Positions 27,092 to 39,524 of a DNA stretch of 64,000 bases are shown here, piece after piece. The stretch comes from Alphaproteobacteria bacterium (GTDB lineage: Bacteria > Pseudomonadota > Alphaproteobacteria > JAJFFI01), in the NCBI GenBank assembly GCA_030066595.1, contig JASJBI010000021.1:1-64000 (forward strand). The letters are read 5' to 3'. A program made the translations under genes and the position numbers. How positions within the stretch are numbered: position 1 is the first letter of the stretch; every line of letters starts with the position of its first letter. The notes beneath the pieces were generated by a model. It did no database searches, was not told the DNA's origin, and worked only from the letters and a program-made list of their open reading frames with translations.

Positions 27092-28486
27092 TCAGGCGGC
27101 GGCGTCGATGCGGCGGGTGCCGGCGCGGCACCAGAGCCAGGCGGCGACGCCCGCGGCCAGGTTGCTCAGGCTCGCGGCGATGATGATGCCGGTGGGACCG
27201 AAGCCCGGGCTCAGCAGCCAGGCGAGCGGGATATAGATCGCCGCCATGCGGAGCAGCGCCAGCAGCGTGGGCGGCAGCGGCCGTCCGATCCCGTTGAAGC
27301 CGGCGCTGGCGACGATCAGGACGCCATAGGCGCCGTAGGAGACGGGCACCAGCCACAGATAGACGCTGGCGATCGCCACCACGTCTTGATTGTCGTCAAA
27401 AAGCCTGGGGATCGCATCGGCGCCCAGTGCCAAGAGGGCGGCGACCGCCAAACCGTACAGCAGGCAGAAGCGGTAGCTCAGCGAGAGCGCCTTGCGCACG
27501 CGGCCGAAGCGTCCGGCCCCCCAGTTCTGGCCGACCAGGGGATTGATGCTGCCCGAGAGGGCGAGCAGCACGACCAGTCCAACGGTCTCGACCCGGGTCG
27601 CGATGCCGAAGGCGGCGACCGCCTCGGTGCCGAAGCCTGCCATCAGCTTGGTGATCACGCCGATCGCGATCGGGTTGATCGTGTTGGTCGCGGCGGCCGG
27701 CAGGCCGACATGGAGGATCTGGCGCCAGGACCGGCGCAGCCGAGCGAGCGAAGGCCACGTGTAGACGATCAGGTGCTCGCGGAAATGCAGCACCGCCAGC
27801 GCCGCGATCAAGGTTCCGGCGCGGCTGATCACCGTGGCCAGTGCTGCGCCCTCCATCTCCAGGCGCGGCACACCGAACCAGCCGAAGATCAGGATCGGGT
27901 CGAGGATCACGTTGAGCCCGGACGCAATCATCATCACGTAGCTCGGGAACTTGGCGTCGCCGGTGGCGCGGATCGCGGAATTCCCGACCATGGGCACGAC
28001 GAGGAAGATCATGCCGAGATACCAGATCACCATGTAGTCCGAGATCAGCGGCAGGAGGCGCGGCGGCGCGCCCATCAGCGTGAACAGCGGCTCCACCGTG
28101 GCGAGTCCCAATGCGATGAAGGCGGCAACGATCAGCAGCGAGAGCAGCAGCGCGTCCGTGGTGAGCCGGCGGACCCGGTCCTCATTCCCTTCACCGATGG
28201 CCCGCGCCACCACGGACGAGGTGCCGATCCCGAGCCCGAGGGCCAGGAAGGCGAACACGGTGACGACCGGGAAGGTGAAACTGATGGCGGCAAGCGGGTC
28301 CGTGCCAAGCTGGGCGACGAACCAGGTATCGGCGATCTGAAACGCGAAGATGGAGAGGATGCCCCAGATCATCGGCACCGTCAGGGAGACGAGATGGCCG
28401 CGCATCGAGCCTTCAGTTAGCTTGGCGCGCGTCTGACCGTCGGACGCGGCCAGGGCGTCCGCGCCGCTATCGTCTGTTGCTGCCAT
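27092..28486 (-). CDS. MATE family efflux transporter
   Basis: The 464-residue protein has twelve hydrophobic helices in two MatE halves. The first half contains TVPMIWGILSIFAFQIADTWFVAQLG and the second GLPAAATNTINPIAIGV with a PLVGQNWGAGRFGR loop, the characteristic MATE pattern. It should export cationic compounds using a sodium or proton gradient; substrate not predictable. It stands between the MBL hydrolase (68 nt downstream) and the divergent PLP decarboxylase. Confidence 0.9.
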   Translation of the reverse strand: MAATDDSGADALAASDGQTRAKLTEGSMRGHLVSLTVPMIWGILSIFAFQIADTWFVAQLGTDPLAAISFTFPVVTVFAFLALGLGIGTSSVVARAIGEGNEDRVRRLTTDALLLSLLIVAAFIALGLATVEPLFTLMGAPPRLLPLISDYMVIWYLGMIFLVVPMVGNSAIRATGDAKFPSYVMMIASGLNVILDPILIFGWFGVPRLEMEGAALATVISRAGTLIAALAVLHFREHLIVYTWPSLARLRRSWRQILHVGLPAAATNTINPIAIGVITKLMAGFGTEAVAAFGIATRVETVGLVVLLALSGSINPLVGQNWGAGRFGRVRKALSLSYRFCLLYGLAVAALLALGADAIPRLFDDNQDVVAIASVYLWLVPVSYGAYGVLIVASAGFNGIGRPLPPTLLALLRMAAIYIPLAWLLSPGFGPTGIIIAASLSNLAAGVAAWLWCRAGTRRIDAAA

Positions 28487-28662
28487 GAAGGTCAGCCTTT
28501 CCTCGCCGGGCTCTAGACAGCCCGCGTCTGGTATAGACGCCAGCCCGCCGAATGTCTCGTGCCCTCACATCGTGCCCGGGCCGGATTCGGCCTCTATGGT
28601 GTCACGGCGGGCGCAATGCTAAGACCGCGGACGCCTCCCACCCCAACGCTTGGAGAGACGGG

Positions 28663-30114
28663 ATGACAGCTCCGGAACATGGATCCGGGTCCGCCGCTGA
28701 CGACCCCTTTACCGACGTTCTTGCGGCGATCGACCAGGCGCATCGTCTGGCCGCCGACTATCTGTCCGGTCTGCGCGACCGCCCGGTCGGGCAATCGGTG
28801 ACGCCCGAAGAGATGACCGCCGCCCTGGACGAGCCCCTGCCAGAGGATGGGATGCCGATCGCCGCCGTCCTTGAGGGCTGGCTCGGGCGCGCCGGCAAGG
28901 GCATCGTCGCCTCGCCGGGACCGCGCTTCTTCGGCTTCGTCAACGGCGGGTCTACGCCGGCCGGACTGGCCGGCGACTGGATTGCCGCCGCACTCGATCA
29001 GAACGCCGGCATGTGGCTCGGCAGCCCGGCCGCCGTGCATACGGAACTGGTCGCCCTGCGCTGGCTGAAAGAGCTGTTCGGCCTGCCGGCGGACTGGGTC
29101 GGCGGGCTCACGACGGGGGCCTCGATGGCCAATCTGGTGGGGCTCGGGGCAGCGCGCCAGTGGGCATCCGTGCGCCTGGGCTTCGACGCCGGCCGCGACG
29201 GGCTTGCGGGCGCAACGCCGATCAGGGTGCTGTCCAGCACCGAGATCCATTCCAGCGCGCGCAAGGCCCTGGGCGTCCTCGGACTCGGGCGCGCGACGGT
29301 CGAGGAGATCCCGGCGCCCGGCGGCGTGATCGATTTGGACGGCCTACGCGAGGCCTTGGCGCGCCTGGACGGCCCAGCGATCGTCGTCGCCAGCGCCGGC
29401 GAGGTGAACACCGGCGCCTTCGACGACCTGGCGGCGATGGCGGATCTCTGCACGGCCCACGAACCGGGCGCGTGGCTGCATGTGGACGGAGCCTTTGGCC
29501 TGTTCGCGGCGCTCTCGCCCGCGCACGCCCATCTCGTCGCGGGTGTCGACAGGGCCGATTCCGTCGCGGTCGACGGGCACAAATGGCTCAACGTGCCCTA
29601 TGACTGCGGTTTTGCCCTGGTGCGCGACGGGGAGGCGCTGCGCGGCGCTTTTGCCGCAAGCGGCGCCTATATCGCGCCGGCGCACACCGACTCCTGGGAT
29701 CCCTTGACCCACGTACCCGAGATGTCGCGCCGGTTCCGCGCGCTCGCGGTCTGGTGCACGCTCAAGTCCCTCGGCCGGCAGGGCTATCGCGCGATCGTGG
29801 AGCGCTGCTGCGCCAATGCCGCGGCCTTCGGCACGTGGGTCGACGCCCAGCCGGACTTGGAATTGATGGCGCCGGTTCCGCTCAACATCGTCTGCTTCCG
29901 GCTTGCGCCCCCGGGCGTGCCGGCGGACCGGCGGGACGACATCAACCGCCGCGCGGTGACGGCGCTGCAGCAGGACGGCCGCGCCTTCGTCACCGGCACC
30001 GTCTGGCGCGGCCGCGCCGCGATCCGCGCCGCCTTCGACAACTGGGCCACGGGTCCGGCCGATGTGGAGATCCTGCAGACAGCGGTCGCGGAGATCGCCA
30101 AGCGCGACTTGTGA
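28663..30114 (+). CDS. PLP-dependent group II decarboxylase family protein
   Basis: The 483-residue enzyme is of the glutamate/aromatic-amino-acid/DABA decarboxylase family (PF00282). The PLP lysine is in SVAVDGHKWLN, the preceding Asp of HVDGAFG binds the pyridine nitrogen, and PRFFGFVNGG and TTGASMANLVGL are conserved substrate and cofactor segments. The amino acid substrate cannot be assigned from motif alone. I chose ATG 28663, which has GGAGAGACGGG before it; the frame upstream is low-similarity sequence. Confidence 0.88.
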   Translation: MTAPEHGSGSAADDPFTDVLAAIDQAHRLAADYLSGLRDRPVGQSVTPEEMTAALDEPLPEDGMPIAAVLEGWLGRAGKGIVASPGPRFFGFVNGGSTPAGLAGDWIAAALDQNAGMWLGSPAAVHTELVALRWLKELFGLPADWVGGLTTGASMANLVGLGAARQWASVRLGFDAGRDGLAGATPIRVLSSTEIHSSARKALGVLGLGRATVEEIPAPGGVIDLDGLREALARLDGPAIVVASAGEVNTGAFDDLAAMADLCTAHEPGAWLHVDGAFGLFAALSPAHAHLVAGVDRADSVAVDGHKWLNVPYDCGFALVRDGEALRGAFAASGAYIAPAHTDSWDPLTHVPEMSRRFRALAVWCTLKSLGRQGYRAIVERCCANAAAFGTWVDAQPDLELMAPVPLNIVCFRLAPPGVPADRRDDINRRAVTALQQDGRAFVTGTVWRGRAAIRAAFDNWATGPADVEILQTAVAEIAKRDL

Positions 30115-30139
30115 GCTCGCACCAAACTGACGTCGCCGC

Positions 30140-33829
<3,690 letters not shown>

Positions 33830-33833
<4 letters not shown>

Positions 33834-34945
33834 ACCCGCATCGGCATGAGGACGTAGAGCGCGCTGGCGTCGCGAGAATCGCGCACAACCGTGGGCGATG
33901 CGGCGTCTGCCAGGCTGAACTGTGCGGTCTCGCCCTCGATTTGCTGCGTGATGTCCAGCAGATAGCGGGAGTTGAAGCCGATCTCCAGCGCCTCGGCGCC
34001 GTAGCTGACACCGATTTCTTCGCTGGCGCTGCCGTTGTCGGGGCTGGTTGCGGAGAGCACCAGGCTTCCGTCATCGAGCGCCAGTTTTACCGCCCGGGAC
34101 TTCTCCGTCGAGATTGTCGACACCCGGTCCACCGCCTGCGAGAAGTCGCGGCAATCGACCTCGAGGACCTTGTCGTTGGCGTCCGGAATGACGCGCGTAT
34201 AGTCCGGGAAGGTCCCGTCGATCAGCTTGGAGGTCAACACGCCGCCGTCGAAGGTAAAGCGGATCTTGGAGTCTGAGAGCGCGATTTCGATCTCCTCCGT
34301 GACCTCATCGATCAGTTTGGCCAGCTCCGCCACCGTCTTGCGTGGCACGATGACGCCAGGCATGCCTTCGGCGCCCTGCGGCAGAGGCATCTCGATCCGC
34401 GCCAGGCGATGGCCGTCCGTGGCCACGGCCCTGAGGGTATGCTGGCCCTCCCCCTCCGCCGCGTGCAGGTAGATGCCGTTCAGGTAATAGCGTGTCTCTT
34501 CCGTCGACATGGCGAAACGGCTGCGATCGATCAAACTGCGCAGGTCGTCCGCCGCGATGCGGAACCGGTAGGGCAGATCCCCCTCGGACATGACCGGGAA
34601 GTCCTCGACCGGCAGCGTCGACAGGTGAAACTGGGACCGCCCCGCGCGCAGCACCATCCGGCCGTCTTCGGTGGCATCAAACTCGATTTGTGCGCCTTCG
34701 GGCAGTTTGCGCACGATGTCATACAAGGTGAGCGCCGGCGCGGTCACCGCGCCCGGCTGCACGATCTCCGCATCCACCTCTTCGACCATGGCGATGTCCA
34801 TGTCGGTGGTCGTCAAGCTCAGCCTGGCGTCCTTGGCATCCAACAGGACATTCGACAGGATTGCGATGGCGTTGCGTCTTTCAACCACACCCTGAACATG
34901 GGCCAAGGACTTGAGTAGGTTTGCTCGTTCGATGATCAGCTTCAT
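33830..34945 (-). CDS. dnaN: DNA polymerase III beta sliding clamp
   Basis: The 371-residue clamp subunit starts MKLIIERANLLKSLAHVQGVVERRNAIAILSNVLL and ends with the conserved LYVLMPMRV tail, covering the three clamp domains. It tethers polymerase III to DNA. ATG 34945 was chosen over the in-frame start at 34972 because MKLIIER is the normal N-terminus. A sigma70-like promoter is visible upstream (35175-35202), giving a 5' UTR of about 220 nt, so dnaN-recF-gyrB may be expressed apart from dnaA. Confidence 0.97.
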
Positions 34946-35381
34946 GACTCGATGGATGTTCGCCCCTCCCATTGGGTCTTTTTTGGTTCGATAACCGTTC
35001 CGTTTGCCATGACGTCAGCAACGGCTTTCGATTTCGGGGAGCACATAAGACTCCGGCGGCGGAACCTCGAAGGCGCTTCCGTGCGCGACGCTACGAACCG
35101 ACGATATACTTCGATTCCGCCCCGCCAAAGCGGCCAACCGCCGCCATGTGTGATGGTTCGGTAACCAGCTGAGTATTATAGCACAGGGCCTAGAACTCCC
35201 AAGCTTTATCCGCCCGGGCAGACCCTGGACACGCGTCTTCGCGGTTCCGAAAAATTGTTTTGTTTGAAAGCGTTACAGAAACCGCCGTGGCTCACGAAAT
35301 CCGCCTCAGGCGGTGCGCGCGTGCGCCTTCCGCGCGCCACCGTCCAGGCGTCCTGTGCGGCCGCGAATCAAGCTGCCGGGA
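34946..35381. other. dnaA-dnaN intergenic region
   Basis: This 436-bp gap has no credible gene. It holds the dnaN promoter at 35175-35202, a short CCGCC-TCA-GGCGG hairpin (35301-35313) downstream of the dnaA stop, and four GANTC sites (34946, 35049, 35112, 35365), more than chance would predict for its length. TTATCCGCC at 35206-35214 matches a DnaA box in seven of nine positions. Confidence 0.6.
35175..35202 (-). promoter_or_regulatory. sigma70-type promoter for dnaN
   Basis: Read on the minus strand, TTGGGA (35202-35197) and a perfect TATAAT (35180-35175) are separated by 16 nt, pointing at dnaN with a start site near 35168. The dnaA stop lies about 200 nt upstream of it, so it would serve dnaN and the genes behind it. 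Confidence 0.6.
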
Positions 35382-36776
35382 TCATCCTTCGAGCGAGCGC
35401 TTGATGACTTCTACGTCCTCCGCAAAGCCTACATCCTCGGCGCACAGCCGCTCCACGGTCTTGACCGCATGCATGACGGTGGTGTGGTCGCGGCCACCAA
35501 ACCGCCGCCCGATTTCGGGCAGGGACCGGGTGGTCAGCTGTTTGGAGAGAAACATGGCCACCTGGCGCGGGCGCGCGACGGCGCGGGCGCGTCGCGCCGA
35601 ATGCATATCCGAAATGCGCACGTTGAAGTGCCGCGCGACCGCCTTTTGGATGTCCTCGATCGTGACCTTGCGATCGTTCGCCCTGAGCACGTCCGAGAGC
35701 ACTTCTTTCACGGTCTCGATCGAGATGTCCCGTCCGACCAGGGCGGCATGGTATACGACCCGGTTCAACGCACCCTCGAGCTCGCGCACGTTGGACGTGA
35801 TCCGCCGGGCCAGGAACTCGAGAACGCCGCGCTCGATCTTGGTGCCGATGGACTCCGCCTTGGCTTGCAGAATGCTGACCCGGAGCTCGTACGTGGTCGG
35901 ATGAATGTCCGCCACCAAGCCCCAGCCCATGCGCGAGCGCAGCCGCTCCTCCAATCCCTCGATGTCGGAGGGGGACTTGTCCGCCGAGACCACCACCTGA
36001 TGGTTCTGGTCCACCAGCGCATTGAAGGTGTGGAAGAACTCCTCCTGGGTGGTGTCCTTGCCGGCGAAGAACTGCACGTCATCGATCATCAGGACGTCGA
36101 CCGAGCGAAAGCGATCCTTGAAGTGCATCATGTCCTTGAAGCGGATCGCGCGGATCAGTTCGTACATGAACTTCTCGGCGGACAGGTAAAGGACCCGCCG
36201 CTCGGGCTGGCGTTTGCGGATGTGCCAGGCAATGGCGTGCATCAGATGGGTCTTGCCCAGCCCTACGCCCCCGTGCAGGAACAACGGGTTGAAAGGCACG
36301 GTCGGCGACTCGGCCACGCGCCGCGCGGCCGCATAGGCGAATTCGTTGGGCTTGCCGGTAATGAAGTTCTCGAAGGTCAGCCGCGGGTCCAAAGGCGTCG
36401 GGTGGCCGTCGTGGACGGGCTGTTCGGCAGTGGTCGGACCCTCTGCCGGCATCGTGCCGCCCCTACTGTTCGTGCTGGGACGCGCCGGACTCTCCGCCGG
36501 GATGGAGGGCGGGTTCTGCAGGACGATGACGTCAACGCTTCTGACGGAAGGATCCTCGTGCGTCCAGATATCCTGGATACGATCCAGATAGTGGCTGCGG
36601 ATCCAGTCGCGCATGAAGTTCGTGCCGACCGATAACACGACCTTGCCGTTGGCGACATCCTTTAAAGCGATCGGCTTCAGCCAACTGCGAAACGCCGCGT
36701 CTCCGAACTCGCTCCGAAGCACTCCGCGAACGCGGGCCCAATGCACGTCTGAATTGGAGCCTTCCGTCTGAATCAC
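35382..36776 (-). CDS. dnaA: chromosomal replication initiator protein DnaA
   Basis: The 464-residue initiator has domain I (VRGVLRSEFGDAAFRSWLKPI), a linker, the AAA+ domain with Walker A HGGVGLGKTHL and Walker B DVLMIDDVQFF, and the domain IV DNA-binding helix with GGRDHTTVMHAVKTVE. It binds DnaA boxes and opens oriC. GTG start at 36776, preceded by GGAGGGAGGG with 7-nt spacing. It is the first gene of the leftward dnaA-dnaN-recF-gyrB block. rpsT, often just upstream of dnaA in alphaproteobacteria, is not present. Confidence 0.97.
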   Translation of the reverse strand: MIQTEGSNSDVHWARVRGVLRSEFGDAAFRSWLKPIALKDVANGKVVLSVGTNFMRDWIRSHYLDRIQDIWTHEDPSVRSVDVIVLQNPPSIPAESPARPSTNSRGGTMPAEGPTTAEQPVHDGHPTPLDPRLTFENFITGKPNEFAYAAARRVAESPTVPFNPLFLHGGVGLGKTHLMHAIAWHIRKRQPERRVLYLSAEKFMYELIRAIRFKDMMHFKDRFRSVDVLMIDDVQFFAGKDTTQEEFFHTFNALVDQNHQVVVSADKSPSDIEGLEERLRSRMGWGLVADIHPTTYELRVSILQAKAESIGTKIERGVLEFLARRITSNVRELEGALNRVVYHAALVGRDISIETVKEVLSDVLRANDRKVTIEDIQKAVARHFNVRISDMHSARRARAVARPRQVAMFLSKQLTTRSLPEIGRRFGGRDHTTVMHAVKTVERLCAEDVGFAEDVEVIKRSLEG

Positions 36777-37834
36777 GATGAAACCCTCCCTCCGGCGTTT
36801 CGCCGCATGTCAACCATCCCGCGATTTTCCATCTGGCCTCAGGGCCGCAACCGACGCTCCTTGCTTCAACGACCGATACGAAGGGTATACCGAATTCGGA
36901 TGCCTCTACCTGGGTCTCCCGTGAAGCGCTTGCCTGCGACATGCGCCTGCCGCGACCGCACGATGCCGAGTGGCGCCAGCCTTAGGAGTCAACTCGGGCC
37001 GGTGTCACCCGTGCGCGGGATTACCGGCTTCGCTCCCGAGTCAGATTGGTGATCGCTCAGCCGAACACGCGAGACCCTGCTCTCTCCCACGCTGTCTGCT
37101 GTCCTTATCACCCACGAGCCGGTCCCGCCTGTCACCCGTCTGCCGTTTCGGCGGCATGACGAGATCGCTGATTGCGCCCCATCTCGCCACAAACTAAATG
37201 CAGCTTCCCATAGTATCAACGGAGTCAAACCGCATCCTGCGTGGCAATATCAATAGTCTTCCCCAAGTACTAGGTGTCAAAATCTAAGTACACCCCTCCT
37301 GTTTGAGAAAGCTTACATAGAAGCCCCCGCAAAATTTACAGGTTTTCGATGTTGGTGCGGAAAAAAACCACAAATCCTTTTGGCAAGGATTTGAATTGCG
37401 CCGTTTCCTCTGCCCCATGCCAGACAAACACTCTAGACCCAGCTTAAACCGCATGCAAGCAAGACTCGATAACCGGGCGGGAAAAAAATTTACCATTGTT
37501 GCATCATGAACACCCCGCAAGTGGATTTTTCAGCCGTTCAATGTGTTAGTTCAAACTTCGCCAGATTCTATAGCAAGACAGTGGGGCAACCCCTCGGTTC
37601 CGGACGATTCCGGAGGCGCCTTGTTCCCTTGCGTTGGGCATCCCGGTTCGAGATGATGAGAGCATGGTCCTGCAAACGATTGGACACAGGGATTCGATCT
37701 CATCGGGCCATGTCCGCGGCTCGGGACACAAGGCCGCGGCCAGCGACCTGCGCAGGCTCAGGTCTAGGCACTGACGCAGTGTACTGCATCCTCTGGTTGA
37801 AATTCACGCCCGTTTCTTCGGAAGGGTGTTGACG
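36777..37834. other. gene-free region upstream of dnaA; candidate oriC or dnaA regulatory region
   Basis: These 1058 bp hold no credible gene on either strand. The part at about 37190-37560 is clearly richer in A+T than its surroundings, with A7 tracts at 37361 and 37482 and two AAATTTAC motifs. Seven GANTC sites are present (36986, 37038, 37222, 37463, 37564, 37606, 37691). TGTCACCCGT occurs twice (37003 and 37130), with a related TTATCACCCAC at 37105. No canonical TTATCCACA box was found, so the origin assignment rests on composition and synteny only. Confidence 0.45.
37361..37393 (-). terminator. leftward intrinsic terminator upstream of dnaA
   Basis: A perfect 9-bp stem, CAAATCCTT (37371-37379) with AAGGATTTG (37385-37393), has a 5-nt loop. 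On the minus strand it is followed by TGG and seven T residues (37367-37361). No annotated leftward gene precedes it, so it either insulates dnaA from readthrough or ends an unannotated small RNA starting between about 37400 and 37830. Confidence 0.7.
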
Positions 37835-38704
37835 ATGGATCATCTCTTCTGTTTCGGGCTCGGATACACCGCAACCGCGCTGGCGCGCGCGCTTATGGCG
37901 GCCGGATGGCAGGTGGCCGGCACATTTCGCGAGCCGGGGAAAAGGGACAGCCTCGCGGCCATTGGCATCGAGTCACATTCGTTCGACGGTACCGGGCCGC
38001 TGCCGGCGACGGAGCGGCTGCTCGCCGGCTGCAGCCATATTCTGATATCCATTCCTCCCGGGCCAGAGGGCGATCCGGTACTCGCACACCACGCGACCGA
38101 CATCGCTGCGGTCGGCGGGCTACGCTGGCTCGGCTATCTGTCGACGACGGGTGTCTATGGCGATCGGGACGGCGGCTGGGTAGACGAGGACACGGAGTTC
38201 GCGCCGACGGGACCGCGAGGGGAGCGCCGGGTCGCCGCCGAGCAAGGCTGGCTCCGGCTCTGGCGCGAGCACGGCGTGCCCGTGCATATCTTTCGGCTGG
38301 CCGGGATCTACGGACCGGGCCGGAACGCGCTGGAAACCGTGCGATCCGGCGCGGCCAAGCGCATCGACAAGCCCGGGCAGGTGTTTTCTCGCATTCACGT
38401 CGAGGACATCGTTCAGGTCCTGCGGGCCTCCATGGCGCATCCCCGTCCCGGGGCCGCCTACAACGTCTGCGACGATGACCCGGCGCCGCCGGCGGATGTG
38501 ATCGCCTATGCCGCCGACCTGCTGAACGTGCCGCCGCCTCCGCTGGTGCCGTTCGAGCAGGCGGAGCTCTCGCCGATGGCCCAGAGCTTCTACCGCGACA
38601 ACAAGCGGGTCCGAAACGCGCGCATCAAGGACGAGCTTGGCGTGACATTGCGCTTCCCGAGCTACAAAGCCGGGCTCGACGCGCTCTACGCTCAGGACGG
38701 ATGA
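37835..38704 (+). CDS. SDR family NAD(P)-dependent protein (YeeZ-like)
   Basis: The 289-residue extended/atypical SDR begins DHLFCFGLGYTATALARAL, a Rossmann start with FGLGYT in place of GxxGxxG, followed by the active-site region YLSTTGVYGDRDGGWVDE and the RLAGIYGPGRN segment. It resembles E. coli YeeZ, a NAD(P)-binding protein of unknown substrate. ATG 37835 was chosen (GAAGGG about 9 nt upstream); the frame opens 9 nt earlier with no better site. Its last 13 nt overlap the convergent hydrolase gene. Confidence 0.85.
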   Translation: MDHLFCFGLGYTATALARALMAAGWQVAGTFREPGKRDSLAAIGIESHSFDGTGPLPATERLLAGCSHILISIPPGPEGDPVLAHHATDIAAVGGLRWLGYLSTTGVYGDRDGGWVDEDTEFAPTGPRGERRVAAEQGWLRLWREHGVPVHIFRLAGIYGPGRNALETVRSGAAKRIDKPGQVFSRIHVEDIVQVLRASMAHPRPGAAYNVCDDDPAPPADVIAYAADLLNVPPPPLVPFEQAELSPMAQSFYRDNKRVRNARIKDELGVTLRFPSYKAGLDALYAQDG

Positions 38705-39480
38705 GGCTCGAGTTCCGCCAGCAGGGCGCCGACCGCACGCGTCAGGCGGGCAAGATCGCGCGCGCCGGACAGCCGATGGTCCCCGGACTTGACGAAGGTA
38801 ATCTCCACGTCGGTAGAGGCGAGCGCCGCCGCCAGGCGCTGCGAGGTGGCCCAGGGGACGTCCGGATCGGCCATGCCGTGGATCAGCCGGACCGGACAGG
38901 TGAGCGGGATGGGTTTGCGCAGCAGAAGATGCCGGCGCCCGTCCTCGATCAGCTTCATGGTGATCGGGGTCGGCTCTTCGCTGTATTCGGAAGGCTCGTG
39001 GAACACGCCCTCGGTTTCCAACGCGTGGCGAAAGGCCGCGCCCCCGGTCTCCCACATCAGGTCCTCGGTGAAGTCGGGCGCGGCGGCGATGCCGACCAGA
39101 CCCGCGATCCGCTCGGGCCTGGCCAGGGCCACCAGCAACATGACCCAGCCGCCCATGCTGGACCCGACCAGGACTTGCGGCCCCTCGGTCAGTTCGTCGA
39201 GCACGAAGATCGCATCCTCTGCCCAGTCGCCGATGGTCCCGTCGGCGAACTCGCCCGAGGACTCGCCGTGGCCGGTATAGTCGAATCGGAGATAGGCGTG
39301 CCCCGTCGTGCTGCAAGACGATTCGAGGGCAAGCGCCTTGTCGCCGGTCATGTCCGAGCGAAAGCCCGGCAGGAACAAGACGCCCGGAGCCTTGCCCGCT
39401 GTGCGGTTGTAGGCGATGCGGGCGCCGTCGGCGCGGTCCAGCACTCCGGTCTCCTTGCGTCCGGCGGGATTCCCGGTCAT
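38692..39480 (-). CDS. alpha/beta hydrolase (ABHD10-like)
   Basis: The 262-residue hydrolase has the nucleophile elbow VGSSMGGW, the oxyanion region LPGFRSDMTGDKA, the acid in MADPDVPW and the catalytic His in SGDHRLS. The LRFDYTGHGES element and overall pattern fit the ABHD10/FrsA-like group of acyl hydrolases; ABHD10 cleaves acyl thioesters and glucuronides in mitochondria. ATG 39480 chosen; it stands divergent from the glycosyltransferase gene with only about 44 nt between starts. Its stop overlaps the convergent SDR gene. Confidence 0.85.
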   Translation of the reverse strand: MTGNPAGRKETGVLDRADGARIAYNRTAGKAPGVLFLPGFRSDMTGDKALALESSCSTTGHAYLRFDYTGHGESSGEFADGTIGDWAEDAIFVLDELTEGPQVLVGSSMGGWVMLLVALARPERIAGLVGIAAAPDFTEDLMWETGGAAFRHALETEGVFHEPSEYSEEPTPITMKLIEDGRRHLLLRKPIPLTCPVRLIHGMADPDVPWATSQRLAAALASTDVEITFVKSGDHRLSGARDLARLTRAVGALLAELEPHPS

Positions 39481-39524
39481 AAGCCTTGCGCGGTCCCCCT
39501 TCGTTGCCCAGCGTCGAGATGGCC

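Noticed and set aside
36808-36813. TTGACA on the minus strand as a dnaA -35 box
   Set aside because: A -10 box at correct spacing would fall in the ribosome-binding site of dnaA and no such sequence is there.
37284-37520. 78-codon leftward frame upstream of dnaA
   Set aside because: It runs straight through the intrinsic terminator at 37361-37393, has no ribosome site and its protein resembles nothing; treated as noncoding.
36777-37834. Canonical DnaA boxes (TTATCCACA)
   Set aside because: I searched both strands by eye and found none; the best matches are partial (for example TTATCACCC at 37105), so the origin call is not supported by boxes.
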